Source of the DNA: Rotaria sordida
Lineage: Eukaryota; Rotifera; Eurotatoria; Philodinida; Philodinidae
Assembly: GCA_905250125.1 (NCBI GenBank)
Contig: CAJNOL010000083.1
Coordinates: 62,001-126,000 of the forward strand
DNA: 64,000 nt
Direction of reading: 5' to 3'
Shown: one piece after another, positions 48,212 to 58,442 of the stretch
Layout of the letters: each line of letters opens with the position of its first letter
How positions within the stretch are numbered: the stretch's first letter is position 1
Translations under genes and position numbers: made by a program
Notes under the pieces: model-generated
Databases searched by the model: none
The model's input: only the letters and a program-made list of their open reading frames with translations
What the model was told of the DNA's origin: nothing

Positions 48212-49180
48212 ATGACAGATATGAATAATCATCGTTTATACATTATCATCACTTATTTTATTTTTACTCTTATACATTTCATATCAACCTTGGAATGTGA
48301 TAAACAATCTAAGGAAGATAATGTTCCATTTAATATGAAAGTTCATCAATCACCAATTATTGTTATTGGCACTTCATTAGATAAAAATATTGATATAAAT
48401 ATTCGAAATTTATTTAATGTTACGTTTCTTGTTTCGTGTATTTTAAAAGGTCGACCAACTCAACGTATTATTCATATTGTTCAAGCAGGTTAATAAAAAC
48501 AAAACAAAAAAGTCAAATTTATTTTTCTTTTTATTTCTCAAAATAAATCAATTTTAGGTTCACTTCTTGGTCGTCGTTCATGTCAAAGATTAAATGTTAA
48601 TCAACAATATATTGTTTTTCTTGAACCATTTTTTGATCGAACTTATCGACCAGTAGATTTTGAAGAAGTTCCTTATAGTAATCGAATACATTTGTTACTT
48701 GAAAAAACATGTGGTCTTTCACGAACATATCCATTTACGGAAATAAATGATACTGAAGCAGCCCTAACTAATAAATGTCCATCAGCTGTTTCTCTGGATT
48801 GTCCATCAGGTAAGGTTAACTTGATATTTTTTCATACAATTCATGTCTTATTTATAGAAACATCAAAAACAACTATTGCATTATCAACAACAACAACAAC
48901 AACGGCGACAAATTCAATTTTGACAACAACAACAACAACAACATCAACTAGTATTACTTTATTAGGAAAAGATCCAATTGATCTAGCCGTATTATCACTT
49001 CTTTTATCTGAACATCAACAACAAAATCTTAGTTTCGATTTTTTTCAAGGTCAAAATCATAAATCACTTTTTTCCGATGATGAAGCACGAAAAAATAGAG
49101 CTAATCGATTATTATCTATGCTTATTATTAATGTAATTCATTTGATTTTTTTTTTAAATATTCTTCATATTATATTCTAG
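48212..49180 (+). CDS. Secreted six-cysteine NtA/NTR-like protein, paralogue A
   Basis: Exons 48212-48488, 48558-48809 and 48858-49180 (introns 69 and 48 bp, GT-AG, phase 1) give 283 residues. Met at 48212 or 48221 starts a signal peptide (YIIITYFIFTLIHFISTLEC). The body has six cysteines in the order CDKQ, VSCILKG, RRSCQRL, KTCGLS, NKCPSA, LDCPSG, plus IIVIGTSL and QYIVFLEPF. This looks like the agrin NtA/TIMP-type OB fold (V.V.G.V, C..LKG, C, Y..FL.P). It is followed by Thr-rich tracts likely to be O-glycosylated. The C-terminus is a hydrophobic tail (LIINVIHLIFFLNILHIIF) that fits a GPI signal or a membrane anchor. The 48-bp second intron has no stop in frame, so retained mRNA would still code. 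It is paralogous to the gene at 55935. Function unknown. Confidence 0.75.
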
Positions 49181-52100
49181 AACGAAGAGTATTCAATTGT
49201 ATTTGATTTTTTGCAGTGTTATAATTTTTTTTTTATTTAAAGATAAAAATTAGAAATTTGATGTCATAAGCAAAAACTGAATAAATAATGAATTTTTTGA
49301 AAATCAAGAAACTCGAATAAGCTTGCAAGAAATTTAGCTTAAAGAAATATTAGAATCTATCTGTTTGAAGAACAAAATAATTGTTGTGAACTGTCATGTT
49401 CATTTAATAAAGATGAACAATCGAAGTCGTTTCTACCCTGTTATTTGTGCGAATCGATTTTCAGCGATAACTAGATTATGGATTTCAAAAGAAATATTTC
49501 ATAGACAACAGTTTTTTACGACATAGTTTCTACAAAAAGACAAGTTGGTATTTCTGCCAATGATATCTTCAACTTTGAAAACAGCACAAGGCAAATAAGA
49601 ATATATTTGGGTACATATCGAGTCGAAAAGATGGACTTCCACTGTGTTAAAATATACCATTTTCTAAGTGAACTTCCTTCCATCTGCATTTTTAGTTGCA
49701 TGTCTATCTGTAAGAAATAATGCATTTTCTCTTGTAAAATATATTCTCAGATTAAGAAAAAAAAACCTTCAAAAATATTTGCTGTTCAACTGAATTGGCT
49801 GCCCACGAGAAAAAACCAAGTTGTCCACAACAGCATTTTTTCTATACAATTAACGCCATTTATAATATCGCTCGGATAGATTTCACGCATTTATTTATCA
49901 TGCATTTAAACGCATTCTCTTAACGTTATTATATGGAAAATAGAGCATTTTTTAGAAACACGTTAGAACACAGTATTTATAATGCGTTTTTTTTTAGAAA
50001 AATGAATTATTTCACAAACAAGTTAAATGAATATTTCGATTCGTACTCTAAGTAAAAATGCCATTTTATAAAATAAAATATCTACTGACCTATAGACAAA
50101 CCAGAGATAGACGAGACCATCTCGTGCTCTTGTTCAAGCGTATGCACTTTGCATGCCTCTTTCTTTTCTTTTTCGATGGACATGTTTCGAAAGAACGAAA
50201 TCGTTCCTTCGAGGTTCGTTCAGTACAAATAGAGTCATGAGATGGCGTAACATGTGTTCTATGGAGACTTCACAATATTGAATAGACATGCGCTAGAATG
50301 CAAAGCGACGTGGGACAGCTTCGTCTATCTCTGAGACAAATATTTCATCATATTAAACTCAAAAATATATTGCTTTTATAGGACTCTTCTTGAGATAAAC
50401 ATATGAATACAGTACAGCAGAATGTATTTGAATATTATGAAAGAAAGAATATAACCAACATGACTAGCGCAAATAAATAAAACAAGTTTATTCTAATTGA
50501 AGAAGAGATTTTTTGAGTAAGTTGAAAAAGTTATAAATAACATGACATTGAAGTAAGAATTCTGTTAAATTTTTTCATGCCACGATTAGTCACAATGTAC
50601 TTGTTAAAACTCTTAACAGAATTTCTAGTGATCCATAATTAGAATGTCACATTTATTATATTTTCAATTCATTGAAAAAGATTATTATTGAAGAAATAGA
50701 AGTAGTCAATATTTGTTTATTGCTATCATAATACTTAAATTTTAGCTCAACTTCTTCTTTTTCATTACTGACTTCCTGTATAAACTGTCAAGGTTTATTA
50801 GTTGCTTTGTTCTCAAAAAGAAAACCTCGAATATGTTTATAATCTATTCAGTCAACAAATAATACACTCTATCACATCTATCAAGGTCGATCAAACGGAT
50901 GTCGTTTATGATCCATTTCCCACCAGGAAACGATGACGAAGCGGCTGCTTTACGGCATTAAACAGATTGCATTTTCTCATAATATTACCTATAGTAATAA
51001 GGCACCATATACAGTCATGTATGTGCTGTAATCTCACTACGACACAGCTGTATTTCTGCATCCAGTATTATGACAATATATGACCTGTTAACATATCGTA
51101 TTTTCATCGTAAACAGGCGTGTATGAACTGTATATTTTGATATGAATAGTTTTTGATTTCTTCCGAACACAATTTGCCATTCATACAGATAACAACCGTC
51201 TTTCGTTTTCATTGTTCGTTTCTTTATGTATAACCGTAATACAGAGCCATGGAATACACCAAAATACCGAGTGTATACGGATTTCGTATACATCGTCCTA
51301 AGATTATAAATCAAGAAAAATTCAGATACTTGAATGGAAGAAAAAAAGCTAGGATTAATAGAAAATTTATTTATTGAAAATATTTTGTATATCAATATGA
51401 ATCTTTAGTTTGAAATATCATATTTAGTGATGGTTCAATGCAGTCAACAGTGGTAGGATGAGTGTCACGATTTTTTGCAAAAGGAGAATATATTTCTTCT
51501 AACAGAATGCAAAACAAAAATTTTTCAAGATTGAGAAGATTATATTCTCGACACCCTCTCTTGGTCGAATCGCTATATTCCTAGATGAGAATCTGACGAA
51601 TTGAAACAGACTATAATAGTAGAATATATCTGAGTTTCTGTTCCGAAACTATCTTCGAATCATCTAATGCCATGCCCAGTTTTATCTATACTCTGATCTT
51701 AACGATGATGATTAGGATTATTGCAATTCACATTGTAAGAAGTTAGCACAAGTCATATTTTCGTTTTTTTTTCTTGCAAAATCCTTTTTCTAACTGTTTA
51801 CTTATATTAATTATTGTATTATAGTTATACTATTTAATTATACATTGCTCAGTAACTTCTTTGTTGAAAATTCTAAAGATGTAGGAAAGATTTCTCGTAG
51901 TCAATATTGAAAAAGACGAAGTATAATTGCCACCTTCAAGTTGTCCATTACAGTCTAACAAAAGGTTAAGTATCAACCAATAGAAGAAGAAGCATGCGTA
52001 TGGCGAGTGCACTTATACTTATGCAATACTGACTACAATATATCTTTCCGGAAATCTTTAGAATTTTTGGCAAAGAAGTTACTAAGAAATGTACAAATGC

Positions 52101-52883
52101 GTTTTTAGTGGGGATAGAACGCGTTCCAATGCGTTTAAAGCAAGGGGAAAACGATGGACTCTATAATTCTGTACTCTTAGAGTCCAGAGAGTACATGGAG
52201 TTCAAGCTAAGTGAAAAAGACGTTCGTTGGTGTTCCTCAGAGTACAAAAAATACGAGAGTATAGTAGAAATATATGCGAAGTACAATAAAAGTACAGTTT
52301 TATAACTAAGAAAAATCTAGATTTAAATTCAAGACGATAACAACGTATTTTCATTGTACTCCTGTACTCCTACGGCTCTCTTACTATACCCCATGTGCTT
52401 CTACTATCTGTACTACAACAAATACGGGAGTACGTCGTTTCCCTCGTGGTTTAAACTCAAGAATTTAAGTGACGAGCCACATCGAAAAATAACAATGTTG
52501 ATTCCGAATACTGAAAACTGTATTACTTTTAAACACCAATACTCTAGATTCTTGTATCGCTATTAACGACATCTTTTTTTAATTTCATAGTGGAACATAT
52601 TATGTTTTTAACAGGTTCACCACCTAGCAACCAAGTAGGCTTATGTCTCACGTAAAAAGAACAGAAATAAAACATACGGATTGTGACGCATCATGGTTTA
52701 CTTTTTCTTTCTCTTCCTTCCTTGGAATGACTATGAGAAACCTTTGTTTTTATTTTTACCAACTAGTTTATTAACTTCTGTTTTTATTTTCTTGAACTCA
52801 ATCTAATAGATTCATAAAGTCAAATATTCTATCTAATATATTTGTATTTACGTTTCTCGAAGAGAACGAAAATATAAATAACC
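49181..52883. other. Spacer between paralogue A and ARL13B
   Basis: No confident gene. It contains a hAT-like MITE at 50102-50333 and a block at about 52120-52450 dense in GTAC/GAGTAC/GTACTC words. Other open frames here are not protein-like. Confidence 0.5.
50102..50333. mobile_element. hAT-like MITE, 232 bp
   Basis: The inverted ends are CAGAGATAGACGA (perfect 13 bp), with weaker similarity continuing inward. Flanks are AGACAAAC (50094-50101) and AGACAAAT (50334-50341), 7 of 8 identical: an 8-bp target duplication. The ends begin CAG and close CTG, as in hAT elements. No coding capacity. Confidence 0.7.
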
Positions 52884-55096
52884 ATGGGTGGAACATCTTG
52901 TAAAGGCGCAGCAAATAGTAACAAGTAAAAATTATTTATTTAAATAAAATAATTGATTTTACTTTCAATTTATTTTCATTATAGAGCAATTACTATTGCT
53001 ATTCTTGGTTTAGACAATGCTGGTAAAATTAATAAATCAAGAAAAAAAAACAACAAACTTGAAATATTCTTTGTTTTCTATTTTCTTAGGTAAAACAACA
53101 ACAGCTAGAGTGCTTGAAAAAGGTAATAAAATTCTTTATAAATATTTTAATTATCATTAACAATTAAAATTTAGCTCCAGTCGACTCTGTAACACCAACC
53201 ATAGGTTATAGTCAAACAGAAGTTACTCATAAAAATGAAAGAATTAAGTTAATTGATTTGGGTGGTGCAAAAACATTTCGTGAAGCTTGGCGTCATTATT
53301 ATGATGATGCATATGGATTTGTTTATGTTCTTGATTCAAGTGAAGAAAGTCGTCTTGGTGAAAATCGTGATGTATTAAAAAAACTTTTACAAGAAGAGAA
53401 GGTTAAAGGAAAACCTATTCTTATGTATGAAATAAATATTTCTTCAATACTTACATGAATTTTTTTTGTTTTTCCTTTTGTTATAGTTTGGCAAATAAAC
53501 AAGATAAACCTGATGCACTAGATAAAAATGCAATTCTTGAAGATTTAAAAATTGAACGACTTGTTAATGAAAATCAAACATTATGTCGAGTGGTAAGAAT
53601 GAAAATAAATTAAAAATTTAAATAAAATTAAAAAAAAATTGATTTCTTTTGATCTAATATAGGAATTATGTACAGCTACAGCATTAAATCGTAGTGGAAA
53701 AAATTCTAAAATTGACGAAACTATTCGACATGGTTTTGATTGGCTTATTAAAGTCGTTTATGAAAATTATGATACATTACATAAACGTGTTGAACAAGAT
53801 GTTAAAAAACGTAATGAAGCTGAACAAAAAGCTAGACGTGAACGACAAGAACGTGTACAAAAACAACGTGAAGAGTAAAGTTTTTCTAAATTATTATATA
53901 TAAAATAACAAAAAAAAAAGAATTTCTTAATTTTTGTTTTTCTTTTAGACGAGAAAAAGAAGAAGGTACTAAAAATGATGATAATGATGAAGATGATGAT
54001 ACAATGAAAAATGGTTTTGTTCCAATTGGACAAGCTGTCAAAAATGCTGAAGTAAGATCTGGAGCTGCTACTACTACTGCTAATGGCGACACATAGAAAA
54101 GAAAACTCGAATACCATCTGCTGTCTGTTATATATATGTTTTTTATCTTTATATAATTGATAATAAAAGAGCACAGTTTAATTTCGATTTTCTTATTTGC
54201 TAACTTTTATGTTTTAAATGTTTTTCTGAATATATTTGATTGATTTTTGAGGCTCATTCATTATTTATAGAAGAATAATTATTATAAAGTAGAACTGTTC
54301 ATATTTTATTGAAACTATTTTAGAATTAATATTCTTTGAATTCTTTCTTTTTTTTTTTTTTTCATTCTAGCGAAATTCATCAGAAAAATCAACAAAAGAT
54401 AAATCCAATCGTATATCATCAAGTGAAAAAATAAAATCGAAAACAGTAAATGAAAATACATCTCTTCCACCAATACCAACACCACGATCTTCATCTCATA
54501 CTCGTACATTAATTAATGATGAAAATAGTGATGATCAAGAACGTTCAAGACGAAATAGTACAGAAATTTCATCACAACGAAAAGAATCACCAATACCTCG
54601 ATCTAATTCATCAAATTTTGATGAAAATCAACAAATTGATTCAACAGATGAACAAACATCAATTCGAACACTAACTGGTAAAAAGAAAAAAGTTATTGGT
54701 GCTGGTCGACATCGTTTAAATGGTGATAGTCTTCCACCATTAGCTCCATCATCAGCAGTATCTCGTCGTGATGATTTAACAGTTCATAAAGGACCACCTG
54801 CTGGTACACCACGACCACAACCTCTTGTTGCACAATGGGCTATAACAAGTCCAACTCCACAATCAACAGCTGAAAAATTAACAACAATTACAAGTGATAA
54901 TGAATTAGATGATGATGAAGAAAAATATAAATCATTACAAACAAATAAACGTATTGGATCTCCTCATCCAAATACAACAAATCGAATAATACTCGATAGA
55001 AAAAATCAACAATTAACAAATAATAATGAAAATTTAGTTAATAATGATTATAAAAAATCATCTCGTGATAAAGGACATCATAATGATTTACATAAA

Positions 55097-55132
<36 letters not shown>

Positions 55133-55168
55133 AATCATTTTAATCATGGATCAAATAGACGAACATAA
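52884..55168 (+). CDS. ARL13B: ARL13B, ciliary ARF-like GTPase
   Basis: Eight exons: 52884-52924, 52985-53022, 53090-53122, 53175-53424, 53487-53592, 53663-53874, 53949-54051, 54371-55168. All have GT-AG borders and consistent phase, giving 526 residues (human 428). ARL13B is a ciliary-membrane GTPase and ARL3 exchange factor needed for axoneme structure and ciliary signalling. The P-loop is GLDNAGKT (about 22-29), switch II DLGGAKTFREAW (no catalytic Gln after GG, as in this family), and the guanine motif LANKQDK (about 122-128). A charged helix rich in Glu/Arg follows (ENYDTLHKRVEQD onward). The tail is low-complexity and has a proline patch (GPPAGTPRPQP). The start MGGTSCKG has Gly2 and Cys6, suggesting acylation. 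No RVxP ciliary motif was seen. A run of 12 GAT codons encodes poly-Asp at 55097-55132. Confidence 0.93.
54052..54370 (+). promoter_or_regulatory. Possible alternative 3' end in ARL13B intron 7
   Basis: Reading through the donor after exon 7 adds VRSGAATTTANGDT and ends at TAG (54094-54096). AATAAA lies about 65 bp on (near 54162). A short isoform lacking the whole last exon is therefore possible. There is no transcript evidence. Confidence 0.35.
55097..55132 (+). repeat. GAT trinucleotide repeat (12 units) in ARL13B
   Basis: Twelve perfect GAT codons near the C-terminus encode poly-aspartate; length is likely to vary between alleles. Confidence 0.9.
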
Positions 55169-55934
55169 TCATCATCAGCTCGTAAAACGGCTGTTGCTGG
55201 TGATTCTTCACATCGATCTTATTCAAGAACAGATGAAAATGTTGATGATGATCTACGATGAACAAAATCGAGCGATGATGTATTTTCTCAAAAAAAAAAC
55301 CTTTATTTCTGTATTTTCTTTCTTTCTTTTTTTTTTTTTTATACATTATTCTATTATGCTTCTTAATGTTTGAAGAAAAGACCAGCACAAAAAACATGTT
55401 GATTCATCACTATTTGATGAAAAGCTTTAGCTTGTGAATATTTATTTGCTTGTGAAAATCTGTAACTATTATTTTCTTCTTTTTTTTTTCTAAATGCACC
55501 CTATCAACTTTCGTAGAATGTATAATCATTTTCATCACGATATTATTTTAAATAGTTTCAAACACGAAGGTTTCTAGACAAAAAAAGAAAAGATTATAAT
55601 AACAGCTCTATTATTTTGTTAAACAAAGTAAAATAATGACATCATTCATTCGAAAGAAGATATAGAATATCATTTAAGAATACTTTTGAATTTCTATTCA
55701 ATATAGTATATTATAGAATTTATGTAATTTGATCTTTCTTACAGAAAGAATGGATAAGAGAAACACATTCTTTCTTCTATGGTTATCGTCCAGCTTGTTC
55801 ACAAAATAAACAATAATAGCGTATATAACGGACGTATATTCTTACTTTTCTATAGCCTATATATAAATCTATGCAAGATTTATTCGATCATTTCATTCGA
55901 ATCAATTTGATATTAAAGTTTATTTTAACTAAGA
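55169..55934. other. Spacer between ARL13B and paralogue B
   Basis: Holds the ARL13B 3' UTR and the promoter of the next gene. Just after the ARL13B stop, the sequence keeps a protein-like reading (SSSARKTAVAGDSSHRSYSR), suggesting that the stop is recent or that the coding end is variable. No other feature. Confidence 0.5.
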
Positions 55935-56927
55935 ATGTTTGCTATTGGTAATATCATTTTTCTTATCATCATATCTTTATGTCATGGTATACCAACAACT
56001 GATCGACAATGTTTACCAGATACAATTGATTTTAATACTAAAGTAGAAAAATCATCAATTGTTGTCTATGGAAAAGTAATGGCTAAAATGTTAGATGAAG
56101 AAAGTGATTCAACATTTCATGTCTTCTTTCAAGTTGATTGTATTTTAAAAGGACCAGCAACATTACGACAGATTAATATAACAAATGCTGGTAAGAGAAG
56201 TTTTTTCTTTAGACAAACAAAAAAAAAAAACAACATCATACAACAATATAAGAAAATGATTTTGTTTTTAGGTCATATCGAAGGTAAAAAATATTGTCAA
56301 GATTTTTCTGTTGGTCGTGGTTATTCAATAGCTTTTCTTGAACCAATATCATCAAATACAACTGATTATTATACGTTTATACCAGCTGATTTTGTTGAAA
56401 TTCTCGTTGAAGAAAATTCAACAAATCTATTATTAGCTCGTACATGTAATCTTCATCAAATAGTACCTCGTCAATCATCAGCATTAGCTATGGAAGTATG
56501 TCCAGCTGTTAGTACTGATCCAATATGTCATGAAACTGTCAATGTAACAATAACAGCAATGACAATTGATAGTAGTCTCATGAATACAACCAATGATTTT
56601 TTATCTGATTTAACAACAAATGATATTTTATCTGATTTAACAACAAATAATCTTTTATCTGATTTAACAACAAATAATCTTTTATCTGATTTAACAACAA
56701 ATAATCTTTTATCTGATGTAACAACAAATATATCAAATGAAATCGTATCTACTTCAAATGAAAATGAATTGTTACCATCTCCAATTGATTCGGTAGAACA
56801 GGAAATAAATGCTATTCGAAGTAAATCCGATATACATCAAATTGATGTTGATCAACACAATAATGCTAAATCGATAACATATAGTACACTTTTTATAATA
56901 ATGGCTATTATCTTTTGTTCTAATTAA
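55935..56927 (+). CDS. Secreted six-cysteine NtA/NTR-like protein, paralogue B
   Basis: Exons 55935-56190 and 56272-56927 (81-bp intron, phase 1) give 303 residues. The signal peptide is MFAIGNIIFLIIISLCHG. Six cysteines align one to one with paralogue A: RQCLPD, VDCILKG, KYCQDF, RTCNLH, EVCPAV, PICHET. SSIVVYGKVMAKM and YSIAFLEPI mark the NtA/TIMP-like fold. The first intron is at the same position and phase as in paralogue A (after ITNAG against IVQAG). The A gene's second intron is absent here. Five 9-residue units (NNLLSDLTT type, 56592-56726) form a Ser/Thr-rich stalk with many possible N-glycosylation sites. The C-terminus is a hydrophobic tail (ITYSTLFIIMAIIFCSN), like a GPI signal. 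The intron is in frame without stops. Likely a cell-surface or secreted protein; function unknown. Confidence 0.78.
   Translation: MFAIGNIIFLIIISLCHGIPTTDRQCLPDTIDFNTKVEKSSIVVYGKVMAKMLDEESDSTFHVFFQVDCILKGPATLRQINITNAGKRSFFFRQTKKKNNIIQQYKKMILFLGHIEGKKYCQDFSVGRGYSIAFLEPISSNTTDYYTFIPADFVEILVEENSTNLLLARTCNLHQIVPRQSSALAMEVCPAVSTDPICHETVNVTITAMTIDSSLMNTTNDFLSDLTTNDILSDLTTNNLLSDLTTNNLLSDLTTNNLLSDVTTNISNEIVSTSNENELLPSPIDSVEQEINAIRSKSDIHQIDVDQHNNAKSITYSTLFIIMAIIFCSN
56592..56726 (+). repeat. Five 27-bp coding tandem repeats
   Basis: Five near-identical 27-bp units (unit sense NNLLSDLTT) inside paralogue B, forming a stalk. Near identity suggests recent expansion. Confidence 0.9.
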
Positions 56928-57103
56928 TTTTTAAAAGCATGACTAACAAAAAAAATAAATTTCGTTATTTTTACTTTTTAATATTTATTATTCGTACGTT
57001 TCCTATTTTTTAAAAATATATAACCATAAATAATTTTACAGAATTCTTTTTTTTTTTTCTTATTGGCGCGTAGAAATTTTTTTCTTCTTCTTAAAAAATA
57101 CCT

Positions 57104-57903
57104 ATGAATTTTATCGAAACAAAATCTATGTCTAATCGAAGTTTATTATCATTGAATAATAATCAAGAATTAAATGGAAATGTAAGAAGATTATCAAAAA
57201 AATTTGAAAATCTTCTTGAATTAAGAACAGAATCTTATGAACAATTATCTTCTCCTAAATCTCAATTATTTACATCAATTCATAAATCATTTATAATAGA
57301 TGAAAAATTTGATAATCAAAATAAACAAAATAAAAATCATATTTTAAATAGATGTTCAGATACAATATCACTTTATAATACTAATTTACATAGAGATCGA
57401 TCAAATCATTTATTAAATAAAAATTCAATATCAATGATTGACAATTTATTAAATCTAATATCAAATAAAATGTTAATAAGAATTTTTAAACAAATACTTG
57501 TTGGTAGTTCCATTGGTACTTTCAATGGATCTTTGATTGGACAAAAAAGTCAGTTTTTATTTTCTCAATAGTTTTATTCTCAATAAAAATTGACTATAAA
57601 TTCATAGATTTGACAATTAAACTTCTCGGTTTATTAACAACAACTATTTTTATTGGTGAACATATTCTTCATTTTACACAATGGACATTATTTAATATTG
57701 GTTATTAATTCTTCTTTTCTTTTTTTCATTAAAATTAAATAAAAAAATCTTTTTTCTTTTAAGGTAAACTTGAATATAGTAAACCAAAAATACCTTATTC
57801 AAATTCATGTGGAATAATAAAAAATATTGATAGTTTCTTGATTGATAATATGCCAACAATTGTTTCATTTCTTTTTTGTTTTTATACTTCCATAATTAAT
57901 TAA
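57104..57903 (+). CDS. FUN14-domain (FUNDC-like) outer mitochondrial membrane protein
   Basis: Exons 57104-57548, 57608-57700 and 57764-57903 (GT-AG, consistent phase) give 225 residues (human FUNDC1 is 155). FUNDC1-type proteins sit in the outer mitochondrial membrane and recruit the autophagosome protein LC3 under hypoxia. The second half fits the FUN14 domain: KQILVGSSIGTFNGSLIGQK, then LTIKLLGLLTTTIFIGEHIL and FTQWTLFNIGKLEYSK, and a last hydrophobic helix (PTIVSFLFCFYTSIIN). The long N-terminus holds SYEQL (44-48), the same kind of SYxxL LC3-interacting motif as SYEVL in FUNDC1. The glycine pattern of the first helix is partly eroded, so this is a diverged member. It might instead be a lineage-specific membrane protein. 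Confidence 0.62.
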
Positions 57904-58442
57904 TATTTCAAATTTATCTTCAATTAGTTATCAATTATTACATTGAGTTGAACAAATATATCAACAAAAATTTATTTCCATTATAGATAAACCTTTGATA
58001 ATTCATGTTTATAATATCCATTTTATTATTAATGATAAACATAAAATGTGCAATTCAGATTTTTATTCTTTGATTAATGAATAAAAATTATCATACATGT
58101 TCATTAAATTGATATTCGTTTTTCTTGTTTTATTTATTCAAAGATACATATATTTTATCGAATGGTAAAACTGCGACACCTTTAATGTTTAGAATAACGA
58201 GACTGGTCAACATCTTTTCCAATCAATCATTTGTTTTTCTATGACAGCTGATTGAGTTTTTCTACTGTGTTTCAAGGGTCTTAACGAGAAGAACAGAGTA
58301 CAGATATATTTTCTCTGTTTACAATTAGAATTCTCCCACGTAAGAAAGATAGAATATTATATAAGACATTAATTATCAACCTTATAAATTATTTTTATTT
58401 TACGTAAAAGAAAAAAACCTTTATATATACAGATAATTAAGA
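57904..58442. other. Spacer before the RING protein gene
   Basis: About 540 bp, AT-rich, with no feature beyond UTR and promoter sequence. Confidence 0.5.

Noticed and set aside
54315-55397. Long minus and plus frames rich in Met/Ile/His opposite or beside the ARL13B last exon
   Set aside because: Shadows of the GAT/CAT repeats in the real frame.
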